Source: Gnetum montanum (lineage: Eukaryota > Streptophyta > Gnetopsida > Gnetales > Gnetaceae). Taken from it: 64,000 bases of DNA. Shown in pieces: positions 48,013 through 59,974 of this stretch; position 1 is the first letter of the stretch, and the number at the start of each line of letters is the position of its first letter. The stretch covers positions 138,491 to 202,490 of the forward strand of contig MNCI01016508.1 of assembly GCA_015680685.1 (NCBI GenBank). The letters run 5' to 3'. Under the pieces are notes generated by a model. It had not been told where the DNA came from and made no database searches. It was given only the letters and a program-made list of their open reading frames with translations. Both the position numbers and the translations under genes were made by a program.

Positions 48013-50627
48013 GTGCAGTCCCGCATTGACAGGGTGTGGGTCAGCGCTGCGCTATTGTTGGATTGGGAAGTCCATGCTTACGGGCAGGACCATGTGGCCT
48101 CAGATCACCAAGCCATCATCTGTCACCTGGAGACAAACATCTCCAAGGCCCCATGCCCGTTCAGATTCGAACGAACCTGGCTAACCAAGCCTTGGTTGGG
48201 CGAGCTGGTCCAGTCTATCTGGCAAGGGTAGAACGACACGCAGGAACCACGTGACTTCCTCAAACACGGACTCAGGGCCCTCAAACGCCAAATCAAGGCC
48301 CTCGCCACAGAGGACAAGTACAGCTTCAAAGGATATCGAACACAACTGCAATCACACCTGCAGGACATCCAGAACCAACAAGAGCACGAAGCCGATCTAG
48401 CCCAAGAGGAACTTGCCTTCTTAGCGGAGCTGCAGACCTTAGCGCACGAAGAGGAAGAATACTGGCGTCAAAGGGCTCGAATACAGTGGCTCGAATACAC
48501 ACGAAATTCTTCTTTGCCACGGCTAAGGCACATCGAGGGACACGCCATCAATTGCAATGCCTACTTCACGGCCTAGGTCATGGGGACCAGCCCCACTCAC
48601 CGTCCAGCCTGGACAACCTGTTACACTACTGGCAACAGGTTTGGCACCGGAAACCCACGGACCCCATCTCAGTCCCTATCCCACAAACCCTCACCACATC
48701 CGACAACCAGTGCCTCATGCAACCCTTCTCTCGCGCCAAGCTCCATACCACGCTGCAGGCCATGCCCGCGGATAAAGCCCCAAGGCCAAATGGGTGGCCC
48801 ATCGAATTTTTTCGCTAGTTCGAAGACTTGCTTGCGCCTAATCTACTAGACACCTTTAATTGTATGCTCGCATGGCAACAGGTTCACAAGGAAATCAATT
48901 GCTCCCGCGTGGTCTTGTTTCTGAAGATAGTTAACCCCACATCCCCTGGGCATTTCTATCCCATTGGTATCTATAACTCCCTCCTACGGCTCTTCTCACG
49001 GATGGTGGTTGCTAGGATGATGCCCCTCATGCCACGTTTGGTAAGACAGAACTAGGTTGGGTTCGTCAAAGGCCATCAGATCTAGGATCAGGTGCTGCTC
49101 CTACAAGAAATCCAGCACTCCCTCAAAACTGCCAGATTCCCCTGGCTCTGCATCAAATTAGACATCACTAAAGTTTATGACTCCAGGTTCAAAAGGGTTT
49201 ACAAAACCATTCGTGGATTTGTGCCTCCATGTTCAAAAGGGGAGGACAATACTCACTAGACATTGACAGCCACCTTTGGGGGTTCCAAGGGACGGGCCGC
49301 GGGCTTCAACAAGGTGATCCCCTCTCCTCGCTCCTCTTCCTCCTGACGATGGACCTCATGCAAACCTATTGCGCAGAGGAAGGTGTTCGGGGGCTAGACA
49401 TCCACAGAATCCGATGCTTAACCGCCCACTACGCATATGATACAATGATCTTCACCCATGCCGCCGTGCCGTAGGCCCAAGCACTCCTAAGGGTGCTGGA
49501 TAGGATGAAGAGGGAAATGGGGCTGATCCCCAACCCAGGTAAGTCTGTGCTATACCTCACCCATACCCACCCCAGTGTCCGCAACAAGGTCATCTAGATT
49601 TTGGGGATTCTACCGAGGGGTGCGGAGAACACGTACTTAGGCATTCCCATGCACAACTGGCACAAACAACGCACCTAGTAGGCGCTCATAATGAAACTCC
49701 AAAAGCGCACGACACACTGGGCGAACAGGTTCCTATCCCGAAAAGGGAAGATCGTGCTGGCATCGATGGTGCTGGCTGCCATGGTGAGATTTGCTGCCTC
49801 CATGGCCACTCCTCCATCCATCATCATTCAGAAAATTAATGCAATAATTCGGGATTTTGTATGGTCAGGGGGAAAGGATGCACAGAAAATGCATTTGATG
49901 TCTTGGGAAAAGATTGCTCGCCCTCGCCCGACGAGGGTGTCGGCATTTTGCCGTTTGCAGTGGAAGCCGCATTGGGTAGGCAACGGCTTCTTCGTCGAAT
50001 CTCCTTATCGTCGAATGACCCCCCCCCCCCCAGTGGGTGCAAATCCTGCTGAGGAAATATCGTCCCTGGGTGGCTACCGGGTCGGACTCCCTAGTGTGGC
50101 ACCAACTCTACGCGCACATCAGCACGCTCACACACAAAAACGAGATTGCCTTACATCCCTGGCAGCTACTCCAACGTCAATTCCTGGTGGACCCCCAATG
50201 GATGCGTTTGTGGAAAGGCCACCTACTAGAAAAAATCAAGACCTTCGGGTGGCTGGTCCTGAACCAGGTGCTCCCCATTCGCACGCAGCTGCGGGCACAT
50301 GGCATGCACATCAATACCATATGCCCAATGTGCAATCAATGTGCAAGAACACTCCACCACTTCCTGCATTAGTGCCACGTGGCTAGATACTTATGGCGTA
50401 CGGTCGGCCTTCCCCCCCAGCTAGACTGCTCAGGAAATTCACAGACATTCGCTGCATTGTGGACCCTCTGGCATGCCAGAAACGATCGGGTTTTTAAAGG
50501 AACAGATATTCCCCCACCTGCTGTGCTGGCTCACCGTTTCCGTAGATTTTGGGGTGAAATTACTACATTTATGGGTACACGTGCATATCTCGAGCCACCT
50601 ACTACCGACATCCAAAATCAACCATAG
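48013..50627 (+). pseudogene. LINE ORF2: endonuclease end, reverse transcriptase, zf-RVT
   Basis: The order is SRIDRVWVS and SDHQAIICHLE (endonuclease end, 48016-48130), a Glu/Gln-rich linker, then ADKAPRPNGWPIEFF (RT block near 48770-48815). Next come GLQQGDPLSSLLFLL (about 49305-49350) and LTAHYAYDTMIF (near 49418), where the catalytic YADD is YAYD. Last are FLSRKGKIVLASMVLAAM and a finger with CPMCNQCARTLHHFLH and a following Cys-His pair (about 50320-50380). Frames are broken by TAG stops (for example 48817, 49054, 49067) and by a shift near 49925-50040. Confidence 0.85.
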
Positions 50628-51433
50628 CTTTGGCAATGGGTTACGCGGATGGGATGGACCAATGTTTTGCAATGCATAGTGGCGGACCAGGAGCTGGACG
50701 TCCAGCCATTCTACGCGAACTGGAACAGGGAGGCCGTAGAGTTCTGCGGACGCCAAATCGTAGTGACCGTGGATGCCTTGGCTACGGCGATTAGTGGCCC
50801 CACAACCAGGGACCAGATTCCCCTGGTGGCACTGTTCCAGGCTGGGGCGGTCGATTTCTTTCGAGGGCCCATCCCCCAGACGGCCAGCGGTCACATCCAA
50901 GGGACAACCCTCTCCCCCGCCTAGTGCAGCGTGGCAGGTGGAGAGTTACTTCATTTATTCGGGCTCACATCACAAACTCAACAGGGTACACTTCATGTTC
51001 CTTAAGTGCATGCCTGCTGAGACTCCAATCAACCTCCCCCACTTCCTCTAGGAGTCTCTACAATGGCGATGCCCAAGCAGGCATTTGGGGCTAATCTATG
51101 CTCTCTAGCATGGCCTTCCGACAAGGGATACCGCAGTCTCGGACAGGACTACGGCAACGCCCCCCAGACTCTGAGGATGATGACTGCATGCGAGGTGGGC
51201 TAGACCAGGTCCCGCGAAGTGATTCGTCGACTGTAGATGCGGGACCTAGCGAAAACACGGGGGGCATCAGACTGCTTTCTGAAAACGTTATCAAAGACCA
51301 CATGACAGACATTGCCCAAATAATTGAGGAAAATAGACATCGCCTGGTGGCAGGCCTAGGAGAGCCGGTCCTGAGACTTCAAACCTTCGAGCAGAGTCGA
51401 GGCTCCAACCACAAACCCCCCAAAAACACCTAA
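50628..51433 (+). pseudogene. C-terminal extension of the LINE, plant transposon-protein-like
   Basis: Behind the finger, frames carry LDVQPFYANWNREAVEFCGR, then VVVTVDALATAISGP-like sequence, NRVHFMFLKCMPAETPINLP and a charged C-terminus (IAQIIEENRHRLVAGLGEP). The FYAN and INLP patterns recall proteins annotated as putative plant transposon protein, the type also suspected for the third ORF of B, C and D. Most plant LINEs end with the finger or an RNase H instead. This is a resemblance from memory, not a search result. Confidence 0.4.
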
Positions 51434-51492
51434 CGGGGGGGACCATTGGGACATACCTTGGGGATGGGACACATCCCCCGCTAACGGGGATG
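51416..51492 (+). other. hairpins in the LINE 3' untranslated end
   Basis: C6 at 51416-51421 faces G7 at 51435-51441. GGGGATG (51460-51466) pairs with CATCCCC (51472-51478), but the same CATCCCC can instead pair with CGGGGATG at 51485-51492. Confidence 0.45.
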
Positions 51493-51582
51493 CCCTGCTA
51501 CGCTGTACTGGTGTATAGCCTTCTATTTTTTTGGAAATAAAAATTGGCTATAAAAATTGGCTTGATTTTTTTCAAAAAAAAG

Positions 51583-53769
51583 AAGGGTACCAAAGGTTTT
51601 TTCATATTTATCATTTATCAGTTTTAATTGAATAGAATGTATCAATTTTGCTTTGGTTTTAATTTTTCGTTTCCACGGCTGATTTTGATTTTTTATCACT
51701 TCTACGATACCGACGGTCGATCTTACGCGGAAAAATAACAGTCGCCTTAAACATTCATAAACTTTTCCTGATACATTTTGGTGATGTTCCGAAAACGATT
51801 ATCTCAAAAAAATTTCACGCTTTAACGGGCGAGGTTCAGCACACGATCTCTCGGAAAATCAAGCAACCTCAAAAAACGAAATTTAAAAAGAATATGATGT
51901 TTACAATACCAGTCAAACCATCAAGTTCAATTTCAGCAATGGGGAATGCTGACCAGCAAATTTAGGTATTGGGCACAATCCACATTCGACTTTGGTTTTA
52001 TTTAGAAAAAGTTTGGCATCTGGAACGAAGATTCTACCTGCCGGCCCCATTGATATCTTCGATATTGGCTTTGTTCACATTGATATCTTCGATATTGGCT
52101 TTGTTCACAAATACATGGATGTTTGTTTTTTTCTTTTTTCCATGCTTTGAACCGAATCAATTTCAAAGCAAACTTACAAACGAATTGCCGGATTGCCGGA
52201 TGTTATGCAATGAAGGTATATTATATGGGGTGTCGGACCCCAAAAAGAGAATTTTATTAATAGAAAACAAAATGTAGTACATAAACAACTTTCATACATA
52301 CAGAGTGAGGAAATGAGGGAGAGAAACCATGTTGACTGAGATTATTATAAAGGAGACATTCTAAACTTAGCATTCCACAGGAAATGAAAATGCAATCTTG
52401 AGGATAACCATTCGCTGAAAAGTGTGTAACTTTTCCTGGATGTGGATTGTCGGAAGAGAACAAAGGTGGAAGAAAGGGGAAAAGGCCGACTAGTGCAGAG
52501 AACTGTGGCTTAATTAGGAGACTTTCTTCGGAAGCTAGGCCTGATGATGGTGATTATTTAGATCTCCGATATGACTCCATGGCTGCAATAAGAGAAACAA
52601 TTGCTTAGCATTCATCTTGAATTTTAGGGCTTGAGATATATTATATGAAGAGTAAAGAATTTATGTTAACATTTCTGGGAAAACAGCGGTTTCAAGCAAA
52701 GACTGGACCCAAGCGTTGCAAAGATTATGGCAAATTTGAGGCAAAACATTGTTAGGTCATTGTAATTTAAATTTACCAATAAGATAAGAGGTATTAAATT
52801 AATGATAACGGGAGAAAAAAAACCATGAATCGCTGTATCACCGCCCAAAGACATGAAATTTTTTCAAACATTTTGCATCCCTGAACAAGGCGGCCACATT
52901 GAAGACACGAGGAGCACTGTGTTCTAAAATTGATATTCTAAATTTTTTTTAACGCTACCCACTTTGTGCTCTTTTAGCTAGCTTTGGTTAACTCAGGTAC
53001 AGGGCCATAAATCATGACAGGATGGACAAAACTTATGCGCAGAAAAATCAGTGTGTTATGGAATGGTGTATGCATTTTCACACCTTGTGCGGTTTGAGAG
53101 GTAGGTGCCCATAAAAGAAACACAAAAACAATTAAAAAACAGATTCAAAGGTCAGTGCTTGGAAAAAACCTGCACCTTTAACGAGTGGAATTCAACCAAG
53201 AAATACGCAGCTTGAGGATGAGTGACTGAAAAAACTGACCTCAAACGTGTTGGAGAACAAGTTCTAGAATGTGAGATTATTTAAAAGACTTTCAAAAATA
53301 TGCAAAGGAGACCAGTTTGTATTATTTATGAGTTTTTATGTATTTCTCTCATTGAAAAACAGTTGTTGCACAAGAATTGATCATCCTCTCACTCAAAGAG
53401 TGTGAGAATCCGTCTACTTTGGCTACCCTCATCAATATAGTAATTGTTAAAAACAGTTGCACCAAATTGACCCAGTCAAAAATATTGAATATTTTATATA
53501 TTAATATTTAAATTTCTGGCCAAGGGTGCGGTGGTATGCTAAGTTGGATATTTTCCATAATGTGGACAGGAGATCTTTCAGTCAGCCATAGTCGGCGGCG
53601 ATAGATATAATAGTTTCTAGCACAGTACATGCTTTGGTCTTCACTAACGCGTCTTTGGTCTTCACTAACGCGTCTTCACTACGCGTGTAACCAAAACACG
53701 TATAAAACGTGTATCTTCGGATATATAGGCTTAAGGGAACTCTCACCTCCTGTAATAATTGCTTTGCAT
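51583..53769. other. AT-rich stretch, no gene seen
   Basis: Contains a 31-bp direct repeat (ATTGATATCTTCGATATTGG, near 52048 and 52079) and a short repeat of TTGGTCTTCACTAACGCG at 53635 and 53654. Frames here are short and unlike proteins. The last part may be promoter of the exon at 53918. Confidence 0.4.
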
Positions 53770-53917
53770 CATATTATTTTTCTTTCCCAGCAGTAGTGCA
53801 TACCTTCTTGTGGTTGTGTTTCTTTTCTTGTTTCTCTGGTGCTTTCTGTCTGTCTCTGTGCATTTGCTTTAAGCCCTGCCTCTGCCTTAGTTGCTATTCT
53901 TCACCCATCAATTAATC

Positions 53918-54093
53918 ATGGCTTCTATTGGTTGGATGCACCATTTCTGCTGCGGATCTTCTTCTTCCAATATTCATGGAGAAGATCTTAGCCATTTACG
54001 ATCATTGCTCCCAGATTTGCGCTTATTTACCTCTTTCGCTCCAAATTTCCCAGCCCCAAGCAAAATCCCAGCCCCAAGCAAAACACAAATCAG
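53918..54093 (+). CDS. putative first exon of an unrecognised gene
   Basis: The ATG at 53918 opens MASIGWMHHFCCGSSSSN. The frame stays open for 58 codons and ends at a CAG|GTAAAG donor at 54093 (phase 2). The N-terminus has a CC-GSSSS stretch followed by GEDLSHLRSLLPDLRLF and a Pro/Ala/Ser/Lys repeat, of which one 18-bp unit is duplicated. The leader (53770-53917) and exon are duplicated at 47465-47790, where the frame is broken. That the intact copy stays open and keeps its donor hints at selection. No downstream exon could be assigned, so this may be an orphan exon. Confidence 0.4.
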
Positions 54094-56404
54094 GTAAAGA
54101 CTTCCTTTCTGCTCCTCCATCTCCTCCATCTCTGTATTTTATCCAGCTTCGGCTATTCGCATCGTGTGGTCAATCTCATTAAGTTTTTATTTTTACATTT
54201 TTAAAAATATGTTTATCTGTACGAATCCTGCGATTCAGGGTCAACCTGGCACAAAACCAACCTGTCTAGAGAGAGCTAAGCCATGCCATGGATGTGAACA
54301 TTAAGGAACATGGCTATAGACAAGGTAAGTGGGTTTAATATTTGCAATATTTCAATTAGATAGATGGAATATTACTAAAAACGTTATAGCATATAGATGC
54401 ATAGGATCTATTAACATAATAAAGTTTTAGTTTCAATTTGACCTTGCTCTTATTACATATTTGGAAATATTATTATTTTATATTTCCTTTCTTTAGTATT
54501 ATGTCTTAGCATTTACTAATCTTTGGTGAATCTTGTGAAGAATAGATTGAAAGGATGGTGGCGGCCCATTATTAGTATTTTATTAATGTTTATTATATTT
54601 TATTTAACTTTATTTTTTATATTATTTGGTATTGAAGTAATGTAAAAATATAGTTATGAGACATTTTAATAGATATTTGGGTTTTATTCTAATTATTCTC
54701 TTATTTTATCTTGAAACTCATTCTTGGACATGTGACTCATTATAGTTCTCTCTTGGTGACTTTGACCCATTGGTTGACCATTGTCCTTTTGTAAATACAA
54801 GTTATCTTGTTTTTAAAAAATCATTATTAATTATTTACTCTTGGAATCACCTAAACCCTTCCTCTTGTACCTATAAATACTTAATGTTGGCAATCTTGGC
54901 ATGAATTGTGCATCTGTCTCTTTTGTACTCATGCTTATAGTTATGCTTGGAAGATCTCTTAAAGGTTTCTAGATTTGAACCTCTTCTTGCTTAATGAATC
55001 TTGCATCTCAATTCATCTCTTAAGGAAGAGAAAATATTCCTAATTTCATTAATTTCAATGAGCAGTTTACTTTCTTGTGTGTATTTTCCTTTGTGATGGT
55101 TTTCATTGATAAACTAATCATATAATGTGTGTTGTCAATCTAACCATGATCTATTATTATTGTATTATATTTCACCATTTTTGGATTTTCTACTTTCATT
55201 TTCTGCACTTTTTGACATTTTTCATCAAGATCTTCTAGCAGCGATGGCAACAATGGAAATCTCCAATATAATGATAGTGCTAGGGGTTGCGATGAAAGTT
55301 GTGATGGATTCCAATAGTGTTTTCCAACAAAGTGTAGCATGTGCAACATGTAGCAAGAATGATGACTTTAGAAATAGCAACTAGCAAACATTTCAAGCAT
55401 GTATGAGCACATTCAGCATGTTGAAAGCTAGAAACACAATATTTAAGCTATTGATATTGGTTGGTCAATCATCAAGGTTGGGTTGGCCTTCAACCTAGAG
55501 GAATTGTAGTTAGTATTAATGGGGTCATCATTGATGGATAGGCTACTAATATTGGCTCATTGGAGTTAGTATCAATAGGGTTCATCAACAACATGATTTG
55601 CAGCAAGAGAATTGGTATGTGCTGATGCAAAAATTTGGGCCAGGAGGCAAACTAATGCACAACACTCCTAAAAGGAGCATGATTTTGCAAGGTCGTTACC
55701 TAGAGCACCTTACTTATGGGCATGACTAGCCTAGGAATAGTCTTGAGTGGAAGAGAAAACATAACCAATCATGTTAATATAACTTAAAATATAAAAGTTG
55801 AGTAGAAATACTAAAACAATAAAAGTTAACACTTCATCACAAAAATCCCAACATGGATAAACATAAATAAAACATCAAGAGAGACAAAATGGGGGATGTG
55901 GACTTAGCAAACTATTTATTAATCCACCTGTTTTGATAATTCTCAATAGGTAAGTTCTAGATCTCCTCCTGAAGGTACTCACAATAAGATTGGATGGCCC
56001 AAGTTAGTTGCTTGAACTGACCTTCAAGCTTCCACAAGTGAACAATTACTACCTCCTTCTTGACTGGGATGCTACCCCAACCTTTCTCCTAGTCCTTGTG
56101 GTTAAACTCAACGGAAAGCCTTTCAAGCCTCCTACACAATTTAACCTCAATGGCTTCTTACTCCAGCCAGTTTGAGGGAGCAACCAAAGTGGGGCTAAGG
56201 CTATGGTGAGATAAAGAGATGTAAGATGGAGAAGAAAGGGGAGATGGTATTGGAGAAGAGATGGGAAGAGGGAATGAAGAAGAGGCCTTTTGTTGACTAT
56301 GGGGTGGTGATGTCCTCCTTTTTGCCCGAGGAGGCCTTTAAAGGCTTTTTTCTCATCTTCTTCCTCTCTTTCTTTTCTGAGTGGAAGAGGAATTATCCTT
56401 TTAT
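54094..56404. other. no firm gene; possible intron or old repeats
   Basis: A TATA-like CTATAAATACTT lies near 54870 and is followed by sequence with the feel of an LTR (54560-55130), but I could not find its partner. Frames at 55127-55384 have no recognisable domain. Confidence 0.35.
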
Positions 56405-56815
56405 GAGGTATTGCAATTTTTAGGGAAAAATAAAAGTTTGCAAATTTCCATGAAAAGGCAAGATAGCTTGGGGCTGGTAACACAATCCAACAATAAAATA
56501 GTGTCGAAAAAGTTTTTAGGGGAAAAAGGATGGAGAGAAGATTATAGTAGTCAGAAAGAGGATCTTGTTTGACTAGTTTTTGAAGGCTTATTAGTGTTTC
56601 ATCTCAGTTCAGTCACCTAAAAATATTGAAAGTGCGTTGTCATTCTCGAGGTACTGCAATTTTTAAGGAAAAATAAAAGTTTGCAAAGTTCCATGAAAAG
56701 GCATGTAAAGGCAAGATAACTTGGGGCTAGTAACACAATCCAACAATAAAAAGTAGTGTCTAAAAAGTTTTTAGGGGGGAAATGATAGAAAGAAGGTTAT
56801 AGTAGTTACAAAAAA
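56405..56815 (+). repeat. diverged direct repeat, two units about 245 bp apart
   Basis: 56405-56562 and 56649-56815 share GCAATTTTTAGGGAAAAATA, GGCTGGTAACACAATCC and GTTTTTAGGGG blocks in order. A third, partial trace is at 56963-56990. Confidence 0.7.
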
Positions 56816-58455
56816 TTAATGTTTCATTGGTAGGGGAAGGTGGGAGTGCTAACAAAAAAGTAGTATATGGAGAGTGGTAGCGTATAAATTTTAGGGACGT
56901 AGGTGGAAGGAAAGAGGGGGAGGTGGTTACAAGAGTGAGAAAAAAGTAATGTTTTTTATGAGGAGAGTAGTGTCTAAAAATTTTGTCAGGGAATATTTCA
57001 TGTTTTGCATGGCAAACATCTTTCAAAACTAAAGTGTTTCATTTTTTGTGTGATGCATTTACAAAGTCAAGAATAGGCCTTAAGCCATATGGCTTTTGGT
57101 CAATTAAAGGCATGATTGCATTAAATCCTCCATAGATAGGTGCAATGCTATTCTCATACACAAGTGCATCATAATCTTCGAAGAGATAGGCAAAACTCTA
57201 CACACATGGAAAATGTACAAATAGCTTCTTAATTGGATTCTTAATGATCCAATAGTCTACTATACAAATTTGACCTCTTCAGGCAAGGATGAATCATCAC
57301 AACTGCACATAATTAACTAATTAATAATAAATTAATTAACTAAATAATATTAATTTTTAAAATTATTTAATTATTAATACTTTGTTATTTAATTATTGAT
57401 ACATCATTGAGCTTGTATTTTTGGTATTTTAAATATTAATTGCACATAAATATTGAAAAGAAAAAGAGAAAATGATAAGCTTTATTCACTATGCAAATAC
57501 TCAACTTGTTATCAACCAAATAATTCTAGGCTATAAAAGCATGCTAGCACTTGGATAGAGTCACATAGAATAGTGAAGTAATGACTTAAGACACACACAC
57601 AAAACTAAAGGGAATGCATAGTTACCTAAGGGAGGAAAAACACTTCACCTAAGAAAACACAAGGAAATTTGGCAAATGAATGAAGGTTTAGGACTCTCTC
57701 CTTTGTGTATTTATAGTTTTAAGACTTGCAATAGAAGTGGTTCATCCATGCACTAGCTACATTGACACCAATGATGTACCACACACTCTGAAATGAGCCT
57801 AAACTAGAAGTTCAAGTGCACACAAATTTTAACGCATTCAAGCTTACATGGAGATATAAAATTTTTACTATATGCCTCATCATTCTCATATGATTGAGTA
57901 AAGCTAGTTCTGTAGCTTTAAGACATCCAAAACACAAAAAATTGGCACTTGACATTGTTAGGATTTTTGAAAGATGGAAGTGAAAGAATTCCTCTTAGTC
58001 TTTTTCTAGAGTCAAAAATCATTCAAAAAATTTAAAATTTGTTAGATCGAGAGTTATGGTCAATGTCTTTTTTTTAAAAAAAATGAGATACCATAAGTTG
58101 TAGTAAGTTCACCATGGGTCATGGTGTTTACCATTTCTTAACCACGACTTGTGGTGAAAATTTCAGATTTTTTGATCAAATTTAAAAGCTTGTAACTTGT
58201 TATTTGGAGTTTTGAGATGATCTTGGGTTTGTTGAGAAGCTTTTGAAAAGGTTTATCTACCACCATGAGTGAGCCACAAGTCATCATGTGCTGATGTGAT
58301 TTTCTAGATTTGCATATACAACAAGTAAAAAAGGACACTTTTATCTCTCAAAAAAAGTAGATTTGGCTAATGCTTAAATGATTTTGCATGAATCAACCTA
58401 AAGTCTATGCTACTTTTTAGAGTACAAATGTACACCTTTGCTAGGACAAGGGAAA
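56816..58455. other. no gene seen
   Basis: AT-rich with frequent stops in all frames. It may include older copia internal sequence leading to the fragment at 58456, but no motif proves it. Confidence 0.35.
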
Positions 58456-59130
58456 AAAGAAGGTTGAGATTACTCTTTAGAGATTCATTGTGAGAAGCCT
58501 TTACTATGTAACAATAAGTAGATTAGACATAGCTTATGTAGTGGGCTTAATTTCTCAATTCTAGTTAGATCCAAAAGAATCACATTTTGTAGCAACTAAG
58601 AGAATTTTATACAATTTGAAGGACAATGAAAATCATGGGATGTAGTATCTAAGAAGCAAAACATTTGAGCTACCAGCTTACACACATGCTGATTGGGTTA
58701 GTAATAGAGGTGCTTAAAGATCTACCAATGGGAATTGCCACTTTCTTGGAAAAAAACTTGATATCTTAGTTGAGCCAAAAGTAGAGCTTTGTTGCATTAT
58801 CATTAGCAAAAGCTTAATATGTAACTATTTCTCACTATTTCATAGATTTTATGGATGCAAAAAGTAATAAAGCTCTTTGGTATGGTATTTTAGAATCCCA
58901 TCACTATTTACTCTAATAATAATGTTGCTATTTCTATATATAAAATTTCTATTTTTCATGGCAAAACTAAATATATTGAAATTAAATATCATTTTCTTTG
59001 TGACTAAGTGAAATTACAAACACCAAAGCTATCTTACATTTTAATAAAAGAGCAAAGAGAGGTGATAGTTTTTTCAAAAGCTTTAAGTAGAGATAGGCTT
59101 ACATATTCTCCTTTACTTGAAAAACTTAAA
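58456..59130 (+). mobile_element. Ty1/copia pol fragment (RNase H end)
   Basis: Broken frames give the copia-type order: YYVTISRLDIAYVVGLISQF, ATKRILYNLKDNENHG, then PAYTHADWVSNRG, RSTNGNCHFLG, a degraded SSAEAEY region, and TKYIEIKYHFI-like NILKLNIIFF. The end carries the expected ILIKEQRE stretch. This is the C-terminal end of a copia polyprotein without recognisable LTRs nearby. Confidence 0.75.
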
Positions 59131-59974
59131 CATTGATTTTCTCCTTTATTACTTGAAGGTTTTAGTATAAGCTAACAAACTTTGTTACAGGAAGAATATG
59201 CACATTTTTTGCTTAAATGGTTTATTTTCCTCTATATCCTTTATGGCTCTTATGAATGTGTTTGAGTTTCAGAATTCCTTGTTTTTGTTATGTTTTGAGT
59301 TATTTCTACTATTACGTATTTTGAGCTTCACCTCTGTGATGTTAGCGGAAGTTGTTTTTCAGGACAAGATTAGGCTGCAATTTGTTATAAGCAAGTTTTC
59401 ACCTTAACCACTGAAAAAAAGTATTAAATTATCCGTTAAAAAAGCAGTAGATTAACTTGAAACAAAATAGGTTTTGAAAAGGTCACCTCTTTTCAAGCAG
59501 GTGGGATTTGTTTTTGTAGTAATTAGTTTTTTTTTTAACTTATCTTTTTCAGGATACTTCGGAGTATTCCCGCCTACGGCTTGCCACCATAAAGGATACA
59601 TGGGTAATCATTGCTGTTACGTGGCAGTAAAACAAATAATAAATGATAAAACTAGGATAAGCATTGCTTTTATAGTTTTCTTTAAGTGACTTTGGGTGAA
59701 AAGTTTTAAAGAGGGGCTCAGTTTAACAACCGGCCCCACAACCGCCCACCCCTCCTCCTGGCAAAATTTTTAAAGCAAAAAAGCAGAACAAAATCCCTTT
59801 TTGTCGGTTTGATCCCCCTTTTTGTTCCTTTGGCTTTTCCAATACGCTGTATCTGAGATTAGGGTTTGCTTCGCTCTTCCTGGCAACTCGTTCTGTTTTT
59901 CTTTGGTCCCTCAGTTCTATAAATGCCCATTGTGAAAATTTTTTGGCATCTATGCAGACTGTCACTAAATCACC
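59131..59974 (+). promoter_or_regulatory. upstream region of the Dof-like gene
   Basis: TTAGGGTTT (59859-59867) is a telo-box type element common near plant transcription starts. TATAAA lies at 59918-59923, 52 bases before the ATG, giving a short leader if used. C-rich stretches at 59735-59760 and 59812-59818 are unlike the surrounding DNA. Confidence 0.5.

Larger units (their letters stand above)
47925..51582 (+). mobile_element. 5'-truncated LINE (non-LTR retrotransposon)
   Basis: The sequence starts within the end of an endonuclease domain and continues through reverse transcriptase, a zf-RVT finger and a long C-terminal extension. The 3' end has hairpins, a repeated TATAAAAATTGGC and an A8 tail at 51574-51581. 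It is GC-rich against AT-rich neighbours. It lies between two copies of the same putative exon. I could not find target duplications. Confidence 0.85.

Noticed and set aside
54560-55130. Copia LTR upstream of the 58.5-kb fragment
   Set aside because: LTR-like TATA and style, but no matching partner after 59130 and no primer site behind it.
56049-56483. 144-residue minus-strand frame
   Set aside because: No domain, unusual composition, and it overlaps the diverged direct repeat; probably chance.
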